DNA of 52,293 nt from Steroidobacteraceae bacterium (GCA_025458865.1 JALORP010000031.1:1-52293), one strand, 5' to 3'; shown: positions 33,453 to 44,258, counted from the stretch's first letter. Notes: generated by a model not told the origin, from the sequence alone. Numbers and translations are program-made.

Positions 33453-35534
33453 ATGGCGACGGCCCCAGCCCACGCGACCCTGAACCCCGCGCAGCTCGCC
33501 GCGGCCACCCACGGGTCGCGCGGCGCGGACGGCCGCTTCGTGGCCGGGCCGCTGCTCGTCATCGCGGGGGCAGGCACTGGCAAGACCAGCACGCTCGCGC
33601 ACCGCGTGGCGCACCTCGTGCTCGAGGGTGCCGACCCGGCGCGCATCCTGCTGCTCACGTTCACCCGCCGCGCCGCGGAGGAGATGACGCGCCGCGCCGA
33701 GCGCATCGTCGCCGAGGCGCTGGCCCGCCCGCGTGCGCCGGGCGGCCGTGCCGCGGTGCGGCTGCCCTGGTCCGGCACCTTTCACTCGGTCGCGAACCGG
33801 CTCCTGCGCCAGCATGCCCCGGCGGTCGGCCTCGACGCCGGTTTCAGCGTGATGGACCGCGGCGACGCGGCCGACGTGCTCGACCTGCTCCGTCACCAGC
33901 TCGGTTACTCGCGCCTCGAGCGCCGTTTCCCGCGCAAGGACACCTGCCTCGCGATCTACTCATACCGGGTGAACACGGGTCGCGGCCTCGACGACGTGCT
34001 GCGCGATGCGTTCCCGTGGTGCGCCGAGTGGGAGCCGGAGCTGCGCGCGCTCTTTCGCGCCTACGTCGAGCGCAAGCAGGCGAACGGCGTGCTCGACTAC
34101 GACGACCTGCTGTTGTGGTGGCACGCGATGATGGAGGCGCCCGCCCTCGCGGCCCGGATCGGCGCGGCCTTCGACCACGTGCTCGTGGACGAATACCAGG
34201 ATACGAATGCCCTGCAGGCGCAGATCCTGCTCGCCCTGAAGCCGGACGGCCGCGGCGTCACCGTGGTCGGGGACGACGCGCAGGCGATCTACTCGTTCCG
34301 CGCCGCGACGGTGGACAACATCCTCGACTTCCCGCGGCACTTCTCCCCGCAGGCCGAGGTGGTGACGCTCGAGCAGAACTACCGCTCCGTGCAGCCGGTG
34401 CTCGACACCGCCAACGCCCTCATGGCCGATGCGGGCCGGCAGTTCGGCAAGCAACTGCGCGCGCAGCGCGGCGGCGGGGCGCGACCGCGCCTGGTGACGG
34501 TCCTCGACGATCGTGCGCAGGCGCAGTACGTCGTCGAGCGGGTGCTGGAAACCCGCGAGACCGGCGTGGCCCTGCGGCGCCAGGCGGTGCTGTTCCGCAG
34601 CTCGCACCACAGCGACGGCCTCGAGCTGGAGCTGATCCGCCGGAACATTCCCTACGTGAAGTACGGCGGCCTCAAGTTCCTCGAGGCCGCCCACGTCAAG
34701 GACCTGCTCGCGGTGCTGCGCTGGGCAGACAACCCGAGGAACGGGATCGCTGCGTTTCGCGTGCTGCAGCTGCTGCCGGGCATGGGGCCTGCCAACGCCG
34801 AGCGCTGCGTGGCGCAGGTGGCGGCGGCCGGTCACTCGCTCGCCGCGCTTGTGGAGTTCCGTCCGCCGCAGGCCTCTCGCGAGGCCTGGCCGGCCTTCGC
34901 CGCTTTGATGGCGGGGCTCGGCTCGCCCGGCGCGCGCTGGCCCGGGCAGGTGGAACAGGTGCGCCGCTGGTACCAGCCGCTGATGGAGCAGCGCTACGAC
35001 TCGGCCGGCGTGCGCGCCGGCGACCTCGACATGCTGGAGCAGGTCTCGGGGCAGTTCCCGTCGCGGGAGCGGTTCCTGACGGAGCTCACGCTCGACCCGC
35101 CGCAGGCGACCGGCGACCTGTCGGGCCCGCCGCTGCTCGACGAGGACTACCTGGTGCTGTCCACGGTGCACTCCGCAAAGGGCCAGGAGTGGGACGCCGT
35201 CTTCGTGCTGAACGTCGCCGACGGCAACTTTCCGTCCGAGTTCGCCGCCGGGCGCGAAGACCTGCTGGAGGAGGAACGGCGGCTGCTGTACGTGGCGATG
35301 ACGCGCGCGCGCGACCAGCTGCACCTCGTCGAGCCGCAGCGCTACTACGTGACGCAGCAGTCCCGCCGCGGCGACGGGCACGTCTACGGCGCGCGCAGCC
35401 GGTTCCTGACCGACGCGGTGCTCGGTACGCTCGAGCGCGACAGCTTCGGCGCGACGCCGCCCGCCGCCGGGGCGCCGGCGCCAGCCGCCGGCGTCAGCGT
35501 GGACGTGGGCGCGCGCCTGCGCGGGATGTGGTGA
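33453..35534 (+). CDS. UvrD/Rep-family superfamily 1 DNA helicase
   Basis: The 693-residue protein has the SF1A helicase motifs in order: LNPAQLAAATHG (Q motif), GAGTGKTST (Walker A, 39-47), LLLTFTRRAAEEMTRRA (Ia), DHVLVDEYQDTNALQ (Walker B), VVGDDAQAIYSFRAAT (III), LEQNYRS (IV), LSTVHSAKGQEWDAVFV (V) and RRLLYVAMTRARDQL (VI). It would move 3' to 5' on single-stranded DNA. The size is close to Rep and UvrD, and the short C-terminus without a Tudor-like tail is unlike UvrD or PcrA, so the exact member is unclear. Its message is probably leaderless. The 3' end is only three bases from the convergent methyltransferase gene. Confidence 0.92.
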   Translation: MATAPAHATLNPAQLAAATHGSRGADGRFVAGPLLVIAGAGTGKTSTLAHRVAHLVLEGADPARILLLTFTRRAAEEMTRRAERIVAEALARPRAPGGRAAVRLPWSGTFHSVANRLLRQHAPAVGLDAGFSVMDRGDAADVLDLLRHQLGYSRLERRFPRKDTCLAIYSYRVNTGRGLDDVLRDAFPWCAEWEPELRALFRAYVERKQANGVLDYDDLLLWWHAMMEAPALAARIGAAFDHVLVDEYQDTNALQAQILLALKPDGRGVTVVGDDAQAIYSFRAATVDNILDFPRHFSPQAEVVTLEQNYRSVQPVLDTANALMADAGRQFGKQLRAQRGGGARPRLVTVLDDRAQAQYVVERVLETRETGVALRRQAVLFRSSHHSDGLELELIRRNIPYVKYGGLKFLEAAHVKDLLAVLRWADNPRNGIAAFRVLQLLPGMGPANAERCVAQVAAAGHSLAALVEFRPPQASREAWPAFAALMAGLGSPGARWPGQVEQVRRWYQPLMEQRYDSAGVRAGDLDMLEQVSGQFPSRERFLTELTLDPPQATGDLSGPPLLDEDYLVLSTVHSAKGQEWDAVFVLNVADGNFPSEFAAGREDLLEEERRLLYVAMTRARDQLHLVEPQRYYVTQQSRRGDGHVYGARSRFLTDAVLGTLERDSFGATPPAAGAPAPAAGVSVDVGARLRGMW

Positions 35535-35537
35535 GGA

Positions 35538-36404
35538 TTACTGCGCCGCGGCCGGCTTGCGGAAGCGCAGCGTGAAGCGATCGCTCTCGCCGATCGCGAC
35601 GTACTTCTCCCGGTCGCGGTCGCCGAGGCGCAGCGTGGGCGGCAGCGTCCACACGCCCTGGTCGTAGTCCTTGGTGTCCCTCGGGTTGGCGTTGATCTCG
35701 CTCGTGCCCTCGAGCTCGAAACCGACGCTCGTGATGAGCTCGATCGCGTAGTCCTCGCGCACGTAGCCGGAGCGGGCCTTCGGGTCCTGCGGCGCGTCGT
35801 CCGCGGCGGCACGATGCTCGACCACGCCCAGGATCCCGCCTGGCTTGAGCGCCGCGTACATGGCCTCGAACATCGGCTTCGCGGCGTCGCGCGGCATCCA
35901 GTTGTGGATGTTGCGGAAGGTCAGCACCATGTCGAGGCTGCCCGCCGGGACCGGCGTCATCGCGCCCGGGTGCTGCAGGGCCACGACCTCGACCTTGTCG
36001 TAGAGGTCCGGGCGGGACGCCAGCTTCGCGCGGAAGGCCTTGAGCGCATCCTGGACGAACTGGCTGTCTGAGGCCGGATCCCACTGAGCCGCGAAGTAGC
36101 GGCCGCGCTCGCGAAGCGCCGGAGCGAGGATCTCCATGTACCAGCCGCCCGCGCCCGGCCAGATCTCCATCACCGCCATGTCGGCCCGCAGGCCGAAGAA
36201 CAGCAGCGTCTCCTTCGGATGCCGCCAGGCGTCGCGGGCGCGGTTGGCCTCCGAGCGGTGCTCGCCCGCGATGGCGGCGTCCAGCAGCGCGGCGGTTTGC
36301 TCGGCCGTCGCGCGCGGCGGGCCTTCCGTTCCGGGCGGCGCGGCGGCGCAGCCGGCCAGCAGGGCGCAGGCGGCGAGGGCGGCAAGCGGGGCGGCGGACT
36401 TCAT
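35538..36404 (-). CDS. Class I SAM methyltransferase-like lipoprotein (COG4798 type)
   Basis: A GAGGAG ribosome site supports the ATG at 36402-36404. The protein begins with a lipoprotein signal (MKSAAPLAALAACALLAGC, lipobox LAGC, Cys19). The mature part has class I methyltransferase features: VMEIWPGAGGWYMEILAPAL in the place of the glycine-rich SAM loop, VLTFRNIHNW, and FEAMYAALKPGGILGVVEHRAA. This matches the predicted methyltransferase group COG4798. SAM is not expected in the periplasm, so either the protein faces the cytoplasm or it no longer uses SAM. RidA and DUF1838 genes are immediately upstream on the same strand, with gaps of 16 and 29 bp. Confidence 0.82.
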   Translation of the reverse strand: MKSAAPLAALAACALLAGCAAAPPGTEGPPRATAEQTAALLDAAIAGEHRSEANRARDAWRHPKETLLFFGLRADMAVMEIWPGAGGWYMEILAPALRERGRYFAAQWDPASDSQFVQDALKAFRAKLASRPDLYDKVEVVALQHPGAMTPVPAGSLDMVLTFRNIHNWMPRDAAKPMFEAMYAALKPGGILGVVEHRAAADDAPQDPKARSGYVREDYAIELITSVGFELEGTSEINANPRDTKDYDQGVWTLPPTLRLGDRDREKYVAIGESDRFTLRFRKPAAAQ

Positions 36405-36420
36405 GGATTGTCTCCTCGGT

Positions 36421-36834
36421 TCAGGATTCCTGGCGCGGCAGCTCGGCGATCGCGGCGAGCTCCAGCATCGTCTCGGGGAAGAACAGGCGGCGCACCTCGA
36501 CCGCCGTGGCCGCTGGCGGGGCGGCGCCGGCGCGCGCGTAGAAGCCGTCACGGACATGGGCGGCGCGCGCGAGCGCCTCGATGTCGGTCGTATAGGCGGT
36601 CTCGCTGACGACGTGCTGGAGCGTGCAACCCGCGGCGGCGAGCGCACGCTCCAGGCGCGAGTAGATCTGCCGGATCTGCGCCTCCATGTCGCCGGCACCC
36701 ACGACGTTCATGGCGGGGTCGATCGACGTGAGGCCCGAGAGATGCAGCATTCCGTTCGAGCGCACGGCGGCACTCAGGTTGAACCGCTCCTCGATCTCGC
36801 GGTTCACACGGATGACCTGCTCCCAGCGCGCCAT
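36421..36834 (-). CDS. RidA/YjgF-family protein
   Basis: The 137-residue protein follows the RidA pattern: NLSAAVRSNGMLHLSGLTSID, MEAQIRQIYSRLERALAAAGCTLQHVVSETAYTTDI and AATAVEVRRLFFPETMLELAAIAELP, where the Arg (about 114) is the position used for substrate binding in RidA and the Glu near the end is conserved. Members deaminate reactive enamine or imine intermediates or have related roles as trimers. The start is the ATG at 36832-36834. It is the middle gene of a three-gene minus-strand group between DUF1838 and the lipoprotein methyltransferase. It is more divergent from housekeeping RidA and probably has a specialised role. Confidence 0.87.
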   Translation of the reverse strand: MARWEQVIRVNREIEERFNLSAAVRSNGMLHLSGLTSIDPAMNVVGAGDMEAQIRQIYSRLERALAAAGCTLQHVVSETAYTTDIEALARAAHVRDGFYARAGAAPPAATAVEVRRLFFPETMLELAAIAELPRQES

Positions 36835-36863
36835 GCCGCCCCTCCCGACGCCCGGAGCGCGGG

Positions 36864-37769
36864 TCAGTGGCCGCTGCCGCCGCCCTGGGGCTTGACCTTC
36901 TTCTTGAAGTAGGTCCAGCTCGTCTCATTGGGCCGGTCGTCGTCCGTCGGCGGCGGCGTCATGTATTCCGGATAGTTGGCGGCGATCTCGTCCTTCATGA
37001 TGGCCGGCAGGTCGTCGAAGCTGGCGAGCTTCACGCCGGCCGTGTGGAAGTACACTTCGCCGGCGCGGCCGCTCATCTCCATCCACGGCAGCCAGCTGGA
37101 CACGCGCACCCAGCCGACCTGCACCTCCGCCGTGTGCCGCTTCGGATCGAGCAGGCTGTCCATGTCGCCCATGAAGTTGAACATTTCGGTGGCGTGGTAG
37201 AAGCCGCCGACGTACTTCTGGTAATCGCCCGCGAGCGGGTTCTGGTAGAAGAGCGGGAATGTGTTGGTGTTCCACCAGCGCTTGCCGTGCACCGTGGCCG
37301 TCCAGGTCACCGGCTTGCCGTCCCGGCCGACGGGCCAGGCCGTGAAGTTCACGGGGTCGTTGGCGACGTGCATCACCGAGACCTCCTCGCCGGTCCACGG
37401 GTTCTTCCACCTGCGTGCCACCTCGCCCGTCTTCGGGTCGACGTAGAGCAGGATCTCGCGCGAGACCATCTTGTACCCGGTGCCCTTCTCGGGGTCGGTA
37501 ACGGTCGTGCACTGGCGCGTGTTCATGCCCTGCACCTTGAAGAGCAGGCGGTCGCGTTCGCCCTGGACGCGGCTGTACATGTCGCCGTGCCACCAGTAGG
37601 TGACCGGCACGTTGTCCTGGGTCGAGCACTGGATCTTGCGGTTCGCGGCCATCACGCCCTGCGGCTCGTCGAGGTCGATCGGCGCGGGGCGCGGCTTCGC
37701 GGCGAGCGCGGCCGGCGAGGCGAGGGCGGCGCAGGCGGCGAGCAGGACGGGCGCGAGCATGCGGTTCAT
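36864..37769 (-). CDS. DUF1838 family exported protein
   Basis: The 301-residue protein has a signal peptide (MNRMLAPVLLAACAALASPAALAAK). The mature protein matches the DUF1838 pattern: KIQCSTQDNVPVTYWWHGDMYSRVQGERDRLLFKVQGMNTRQCTTVTDPEKGTGYKMVSREILLYVDPKTGEVARRWKNPWTGEEVSVMHVANDPV, with many aromatic residues and WLPWMEMSGRAG further on. It is periplasmic or secreted and its function is unknown. Members often occur near catabolic genes for aromatic or steroid compounds. The gene is the first of the group with RidA and the methyltransferase-like lipoprotein. Confidence 0.82.
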   Translation of the reverse strand: MNRMLAPVLLAACAALASPAALAAKPRPAPIDLDEPQGVMAANRKIQCSTQDNVPVTYWWHGDMYSRVQGERDRLLFKVQGMNTRQCTTVTDPEKGTGYKMVSREILLYVDPKTGEVARRWKNPWTGEEVSVMHVANDPVNFTAWPVGRDGKPVTWTATVHGKRWWNTNTFPLFYQNPLAGDYQKYVGGFYHATEMFNFMGDMDSLLDPKRHTAEVQVGWVRVSSWLPWMEMSGRAGEVYFHTAGVKLASFDDLPAIMKDEIAANYPEYMTPPPTDDDRPNETSWTYFKKKVKPQGGGSGH

Positions 37770-37875
37770 TACTTTCGTTCTCCTTGGAGTCCCCCGGGGC
37801 CGGCGGGCAGGCCTGCCTGGCCGGCCGGGCGATCCTAACCCGGGGCGCCGCCCGGCGCACCCCCGCGGCCGGCCG

Positions 37876-39825
<1,950 letters not shown>

Positions 39826-39925
39826 AGCGGCAGCCTCTCCATGCAAAGCGCGGGACCCGGGCCGCGCCCCCGCCGAGGGCGCGGACAATACCAGAACGTG
39901 CCCCGGCGCTGAACCCTGCCTCTCG

Positions 39926-40771
39926 TCAGCCGCGCGCGACCGGCCGCGACGGGTCGCGGATCCACTCGCTCCACGAACCCGGATAGAGCCGGGCGCCGGC
40001 GATGCCGGCGACCTCGAGTGCGAGGAGGTTGTGGCAGGCGGTCACGCCGGAGCCGCACATGCAGGCGATCGCGCCGCCGCTCTGGCTGCCCAGCGTGGCG
40101 GCGTAGCGCCGCGCCAGCTCCGCGGGCGGCAGGAAGCGGCCGTCCGGGCCGACGTTGGCGTTGCAGGGATGGTTGATCGCGCCCGGCACGTGCCCGGCCA
40201 CCGGGTCGATCGGCTCCACCCGCCCGGCGAAACGCTCGGTCGCGCGGGCATCCAGAAGCGAGAGGCGGCCGGCGGTGAGCTCCTGATGCAGCGCCGCCGC
40301 GGACAGCGCGAGTCCCTCGCGAAGCCGTGGCTCGAACACCGTGTGCCCGCGCTGGCGCACCGAGCCGTCGGTCGCGCCACCGGCCGCGGTCCAGGCGGCG
40401 AGCCCGCCATCGAGCAGGGCGGCGGCATCGTGGCCGACCCAGCGCAGCATCCACCAGAGCCGCGCCGCGAAGAACCCGGGCCCCGCGTCATAGGCGACGA
40501 CCTGTGTCGCCGGCGTCACGCCGAGGCGCCCGAGGGTGGCGGCGAACGAGGCGGGATCCGGCAGCGGGTGGCGCCCGGTGGCGGCGCTCACGGGACCGGA
40601 CAGGTCACGATCGAGGTGCAGGTAGGCTGCGCCGGGGATGTGGCCCGCGCGCCAGGCACGTTCGCCGGCGGACGGGTCCGCGAGGTCGAAGCGGCAATCC
40701 ACGACGAGATAGCGCGGGTCGTCGAGGTGCCCCATCAGGTCCGCGGGCTGGATCAGCGTGGTGAAGCTCAT
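39926..40771 (-). CDS. sseA: 3-mercaptopyruvate sulfurtransferase (two rhodanese domains)
   Basis: The 281-residue protein has two rhodanese domains. The first is inactive (YLVVDCRFDLADPSAGERAWRAGHIPGAAYLHLDRDLSG). The second has the active loop CGSGVTAC with catalytic Cys239. CGSGVTA is the mercaptopyruvate sulfurtransferase loop, while thiosulfate sulfurtransferases have CRKGVTA. It moves sulfur from 3-mercaptopyruvate to thiols or cyanide. HVPGAINHPCNANVGPDGRF and LYPGSWSEWIRDPSRPV are also typical. The gene is 100 bp from speA on the same strand with no evident functional link. On the minus strand TAGACT (40798-40803) is a possible -10 box. Confidence 0.93.
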   Translation of the reverse strand: MSFTTLIQPADLMGHLDDPRYLVVDCRFDLADPSAGERAWRAGHIPGAAYLHLDRDLSGPVSAATGRHPLPDPASFAATLGRLGVTPATQVVAYDAGPGFFAARLWWMLRWVGHDAAALLDGGLAAWTAAGGATDGSVRQRGHTVFEPRLREGLALSAAALHQELTAGRLSLLDARATERFAGRVEPIDPVAGHVPGAINHPCNANVGPDGRFLPPAELARRYAATLGSQSGGAIACMCGSGVTACHNLLALEVAGIAGARLYPGSWSEWIRDPSRPVARG

Positions 40772-40881
40772 GGCGGGCGCGTCGGCGGATATTGGCGCGA
40801 GTCTAGCGCGGCCGCGCGGTTGGGTGGCGGGACCGGTTGCGGTAAAGTCCGGGGCTCACCCAGCCAGACGACTGCGAGATC

Positions 40882-42303
40882 ATGACCACGCACAAGGTAC
40901 ACGTCACTTTTCCCGGGCGGCTCCTCTTCATCGGCTTCGGCAGCATCGGCCAGGGCGTCCTGCCGCTGATCATGAGGCACATCGGCGGCCTCGCGCCCGA
41001 GCGGATCACGATCATCACGGCCGACGACGCGGGCCGGGCGGAGGCCGAGGAATTCGGGATCCGCTTCATCAACCACCCGCTGACGAGGGAAAACTTCCGC
41101 CACGTGCTGGATCCGCTCGTCGGACGGGGCGATTTCGTGCTGAACCTCTCGGTGGACGTCTCCAGCATCGCGCTGATCAAGCTGTGCCACGAGAAGGGCG
41201 CGCTGTACCTCGACACCTGCATCGAGCCCTGGCCGGGCGGCTACACCGACCCGAACATCCCGGCGAGCCGGCGCACGAACTACGCGCTGCGCGAGGAGGC
41301 CCTCGAGCTCAGGAAGAGCCACCCGAACGGCCCGACGGCCGTCATCACCCACGGCGCGAACCCGGGCCTCGTGTCGCACTTCGTCAAGCAGGCGCTGCTC
41401 GACATCGCCGCCGACACCGACGTGGACGTCTCCGAGCCCAAGGACCGCGACGGCTGGGCGGCGCTCGCGCAGCAGCTCGGGATCAAGGTGATCCACATCG
41501 CCGAGCGCGACACCCAGATCTCGAGCATTCCCAAGGTGCCCGGCGAGTTCGTGAACACCTGGTCGGTGGACGGCTTCGTCAGCGAGGGCTGCCAGCCGGC
41601 CGAACTGGGCTGGGGCACGCACGAGCGGCACTTCCCTCGGGACGGGCGCCAGCACGACTTCGGGCGGCGCAGCGCGATCTACCTGACGCAGCCGGGCTGC
41701 GCGACGCGCGTGCGGACCTGGACGCCGAGGGCGGGCAACGTCCACGGTTTCCTGATCACGCACGGGGAGTCCATCTCGATCTCCGATTACCTCACCGTCC
41801 GCGACGGCGAGCGCGTGGTGTACCGGCCGACGGTGCACTACGCCTACCACCCGTCCGACAACGCGGTGCTGTCGGTGCACGAGTTTGTCGGCAAGAACTA
41901 CGAGATGCAGCCGCGCAAGCGGATCATGATGCGCGACATCACGGACGGCATCGACGAGCTCGGCGTGCTGCTCGCCGGCCACCGGAAGAACGCGTACTGG
42001 TACGGCTCGCAGCTCTCCATCCACGAGGCGCGGGACCTTGCGCCTTACAACAGCGCGACCTCGCTGCAGGTCACCGTGGCGGCGCTGTCGGGGATGATCT
42101 GGGCGATCGAGAACCCGTCGGCGGGCCTGGTCGAGCCGGACGACATCGACTTCCGCCGCAACCTCGAGATCTGCATGCCGTACCTCGGGCCGGTGGTCGG
42201 CAAGTACACGGACTGGACGCCGGTCACGGACCGCGGCCGGCTGTTCCCCGAGGACCTGGACGAGGCGGATCCCTGGCAGTTCCGCAACGTGCGGGTGATT
42301 TGA
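40882..42303 (+). CDS. hss: Homospermidine synthase
   Basis: The 473-residue protein is full length and matches bacterial homospermidine synthases: a Rossmann NAD-binding start (LLFIGFGSIGQGVLPLIMRH), ADDAGRAEAEEFGIRF, LDTCIEPWPGGYTDP, AVITHGANPGLVSHFVKQALLDIA, WGTHERHFP and NAYWYGSQLSIHEARDLAPYNSATSLQVTVAALSGMIWAIENPSAG. The fold resembles saccharopine dehydrogenase. It joins two putrescine units with NAD to give sym-homospermidine. A possible -10 (TAAAGT, near 40843) precedes a short leader. It is divergent from sseA and ends at a large repeat cluster that separates it from the convergent greB. Confidence 0.95.
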   Translation: MTTHKVHVTFPGRLLFIGFGSIGQGVLPLIMRHIGGLAPERITIITADDAGRAEAEEFGIRFINHPLTRENFRHVLDPLVGRGDFVLNLSVDVSSIALIKLCHEKGALYLDTCIEPWPGGYTDPNIPASRRTNYALREEALELRKSHPNGPTAVITHGANPGLVSHFVKQALLDIAADTDVDVSEPKDRDGWAALAQQLGIKVIHIAERDTQISSIPKVPGEFVNTWSVDGFVSEGCQPAELGWGTHERHFPRDGRQHDFGRRSAIYLTQPGCATRVRTWTPRAGNVHGFLITHGESISISDYLTVRDGERVVYRPTVHYAYHPSDNAVLSVHEFVGKNYEMQPRKRIMMRDITDGIDELGVLLAGHRKNAYWYGSQLSIHEARDLAPYNSATSLQVTVAALSGMIWAIENPSAGLVEPDDIDFRRNLEICMPYLGPVVGKYTDWTPVTDRGRLFPEDLDEADPWQFRNVRVI

Positions 42304-42381
42304 AGGGAGCGGACCGAGGCTGGTGGCTGGCGGATAGCGAGAGCAGCCGCAGTATCGTGCCGGCGCTGCGGCCAAGTTGGC

Positions 42382-42484
42382 GCCTCGCGCGCGGGCGGGA
42401 TCCGGCCGGGCCCCCACGTCGCTCGCGCGGACAAACGCGCTCGCTCTGGGGGGCCACCGGCCACCTCGCCCGCGCGCGCGAGGC
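42382..42484 (-). repeat. Dispersed intergenic repeat, type R1, copy B
   Basis: Its body matches copy A (5226-5306) on the opposite strand with about three differences in 81 bases. Here the bounding arms are GCCTCGCGCGCGGGC (42382-42396) and its complement with one extra CG (42468-42484). These arms differ in sequence from those of copy A but still pair. It lies in a 412-base gap between hss and greB that I think holds no protein gene. Confidence 0.87.
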
Positions 42485-42512
42485 GTAACGCCCGATTCGG
42501 CACTGCCCAACT

Positions 42513-42533
42513 CGGCGCGAACCGTTCGCGCCG
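42513..42533. repeat. Perfect palindrome between the two repeat units of cluster B
   Basis: CGGCGCGAAC (42513-42522), a single C, and GTTCGCGCCG (42524-42533) form a perfect 10-bp inverted repeat. It joins R1 and R2 in cluster B and overlaps the outer arm of R2. No equivalent is seen in cluster A. Confidence 0.8.
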
Positions 42534-42641
42534 CAGCCGAGGTGGCGAGGGGGCCCCACAGCCGAGCGTAAGGCGGCGCGAGGCTTTGCGAGCGCCGCAG
42601 CGAGGCGAGGAGTGCCCCCCGCCGGATCCCGGCTGCGGCGC
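42528..42641 (+). repeat. Dispersed intergenic repeat, type R2, copy B
   Basis: Its body is nearly identical to 5334-5426 read on the opposite strand. The bounding arms GCGCCGCAGCC (42528-42538) and GGCTGCGGCGC (42631-42641) are a perfect 11-bp pair. Compared with copy A one base pair in the stem is changed on both sides (G-C to A-T), a compensatory change. The order R1/R2 is head-to-head here and tail-to-tail in cluster A. Confidence 0.87.
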
Positions 42642-42715
42642 AGGCACCAATTCCGGATCCCGCCCGCGCGGGGCACTGTCGCAGTCACGGTCCCGGTCGC
42701 GGCGCAGGCACGTCG

Positions 42716-43234
<519 letters not shown>

Positions 43235-43274
43235 GGCACGAGCGTCGCACGAACGGGCCGCCGGGGCGCGCGAA

Positions 43275-43292
43275 CCGTGAGAAACCTCACGG
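43275..43292. promoter_or_regulatory. Perfect inverted repeat upstream of greB
   Basis: CCGTGAG (43275-43281), loop AAAC and CTCACGG (43286-43292) form a perfect seven-base inverted repeat 41 bases before the greB start. It is either an operator or a hairpin in the greB leader. The candidate small RNA begins shortly after it on the other strand. Confidence 0.5.
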
Positions 43293-43319
43293 AAGCGGGG
43301 ACCCGGACTCGGCTAGATT

Positions 43320-43410
43320 CCCGATCACGGTATCCCCTAGCGGACATTGCTTCCCTTCACCGCAAGTCCGCTTTCGAAGGCCCCGGCCCATGGCGCGGGG
43401 CCTCTTTTTT
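43320..43410 (+). ncRNA. Candidate small RNA with hairpin and terminator
   Basis: Between greB and the methyltransferase gene lies a stretch with no reading frame but clear RNA structure on the plus strand. The first hairpin pairs AGCGGAC-A-TTGC (43339-43350) with GCAAGTCCGCT (43362-43372), one bulged A, with a pyrimidine-rich loop TTCCCTTCACC. A classic terminator follows: AGGCCCCG (43378-43385), CGGGGCCT (43396-43403), then six T (43405-43410). A TAGATT hexamer (43314-43319) may be the -10 box, giving an RNA of about 85-90 nt. I could not match it to a known RNA family. It could also be a leader that attenuates the next gene, but that gene has its own -10 box after the terminator. Confidence 0.5.
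43378..43410 (+). terminator. Rho-independent terminator before the methyltransferase gene
   Basis: An 8-bp GC stem (43378-43385 with 43396-43403) is followed by C and six T. It ends 30 bases before the next start codon, so it closes a transcript that begins in the greB-methyltransferase gap. Confidence 0.85.
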
Positions 43411-43429
43411 GGCCGCGTCCAGTCCCGCC

Positions 43430-43435
43430 TACAAT
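43430..43435 (+). promoter_or_regulatory. -10 box of the methyltransferase gene, leaderless arrangement
   Basis: TACAAT is followed by five bases (GGCGC) and then the ATG at 43441. It lies after the terminator, so the gene has its own promoter. Confidence 0.55.
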
Positions 43436-43440
43436 GGCGC

Positions 43441-44187
43441 ATGACCGTGGCGCCCTTCAAGGACCACTTCTCCACCCAGGCGACCGAGTACGAGCGCTAC
43501 CGGCCCGGCTATCCGCAGGCGCTGTTCGAGTGGCTGGCCGACGCGGCGCCGGCCCGGGAGCGGGCGCTCGACGTGGGGACGGGCAACGGCCAGGCGGCCG
43601 TGGGCCTCGCCGGGTTCTTCGCCGAGGTCGTCGCCACCGAGCCTAGCCGCGCGCAGCTCGAGCGCGCCCGGCCCCACCCGCGCGTGCGCTACACGGTCGA
43701 GCCCGCCGAGCGCAGCCAGCTACCCGACGCCAGCGTGGACCTGCTGACCGCGGCGCAGGCCGCCCACTGGTTCGCCCCCGGCCCGTTCGCAGCCGAGGTG
43801 CGCCGGCTGCTGCGTCCCGGCGGCCTGCTCGCCCTCTGGACGTACGAGAAGTTCCGGGCGGGCGGCGAGGTGGACCGGCTGGTGGACGACTTCTACCGGG
43901 ATATGGTCGGTCCCTACTGGCCGCCCGAGAGGCGCCACGTCGAGGAGCGCTACGCGACGATGCCGATGCCGCTCGAGCCGGTCGCGGCGCCATCCTTCGA
44001 ACTGGCGACCGACTGGGACGTGGACACGGCGCTCGCCTACCTCGGCACGTGGTCCGCGGTGCAGCGCTACCGTCGCCTGCGCGGTGGCGACCCGCTGGCG
44101 CTGCTCGAGCCGCTGTTGCGCGAAGCCTGGGGAAGCGGGCTGCGGCGGCTCGTTTGGCCAATTCACCTGCGCGCCGGCCGGCGCTGA
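43441..44187 (+). CDS. SAM-dependent methyltransferase (class I, Methyltransf_11 type)
   Basis: The ATG at 43441 is preferred over an in-frame start at 43390, which would lie inside the terminator. The 248-residue protein has FKDHFSTQATEYERYRPGYPQALFEWLAD, the SAM loop ALDVGTGNGQAAVGLAGFF (about 42-60), TEPSRAQLERARPHPRVRYTVEPAERSQLPDASVDLLTAAQAAHWF, and RLLRPGGLLALWTYEKFR. This is the pattern of small cytosolic methyltransferases related to yeast Crg1/trans-aconitate types. The substrate is unknown. The C-terminal region (WDVDTALAYLGTWSAVQRYRR) is conserved in this group. It is probably monocistronic and transcribed leaderless. Confidence 0.88.
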   Translation: MTVAPFKDHFSTQATEYERYRPGYPQALFEWLADAAPARERALDVGTGNGQAAVGLAGFFAEVVATEPSRAQLERARPHPRVRYTVEPAERSQLPDASVDLLTAAQAAHWFAPGPFAAEVRRLLRPGGLLALWTYEKFRAGGEVDRLVDDFYRDMVGPYWPPERRHVEERYATMPMPLEPVAAPSFELATDWDVDTALAYLGTWSAVQRYRRLRGGDPLALLEPLLREAWGSGLRRLVWPIHLRAGRR

Positions 44188-44258
44188 CGCCCGTCCGGGG
44201 TGCGGGGCCGCCTCCCACGGACGCCTTCCCGCCGGAACCCATCCGGCGCCGACGCATC

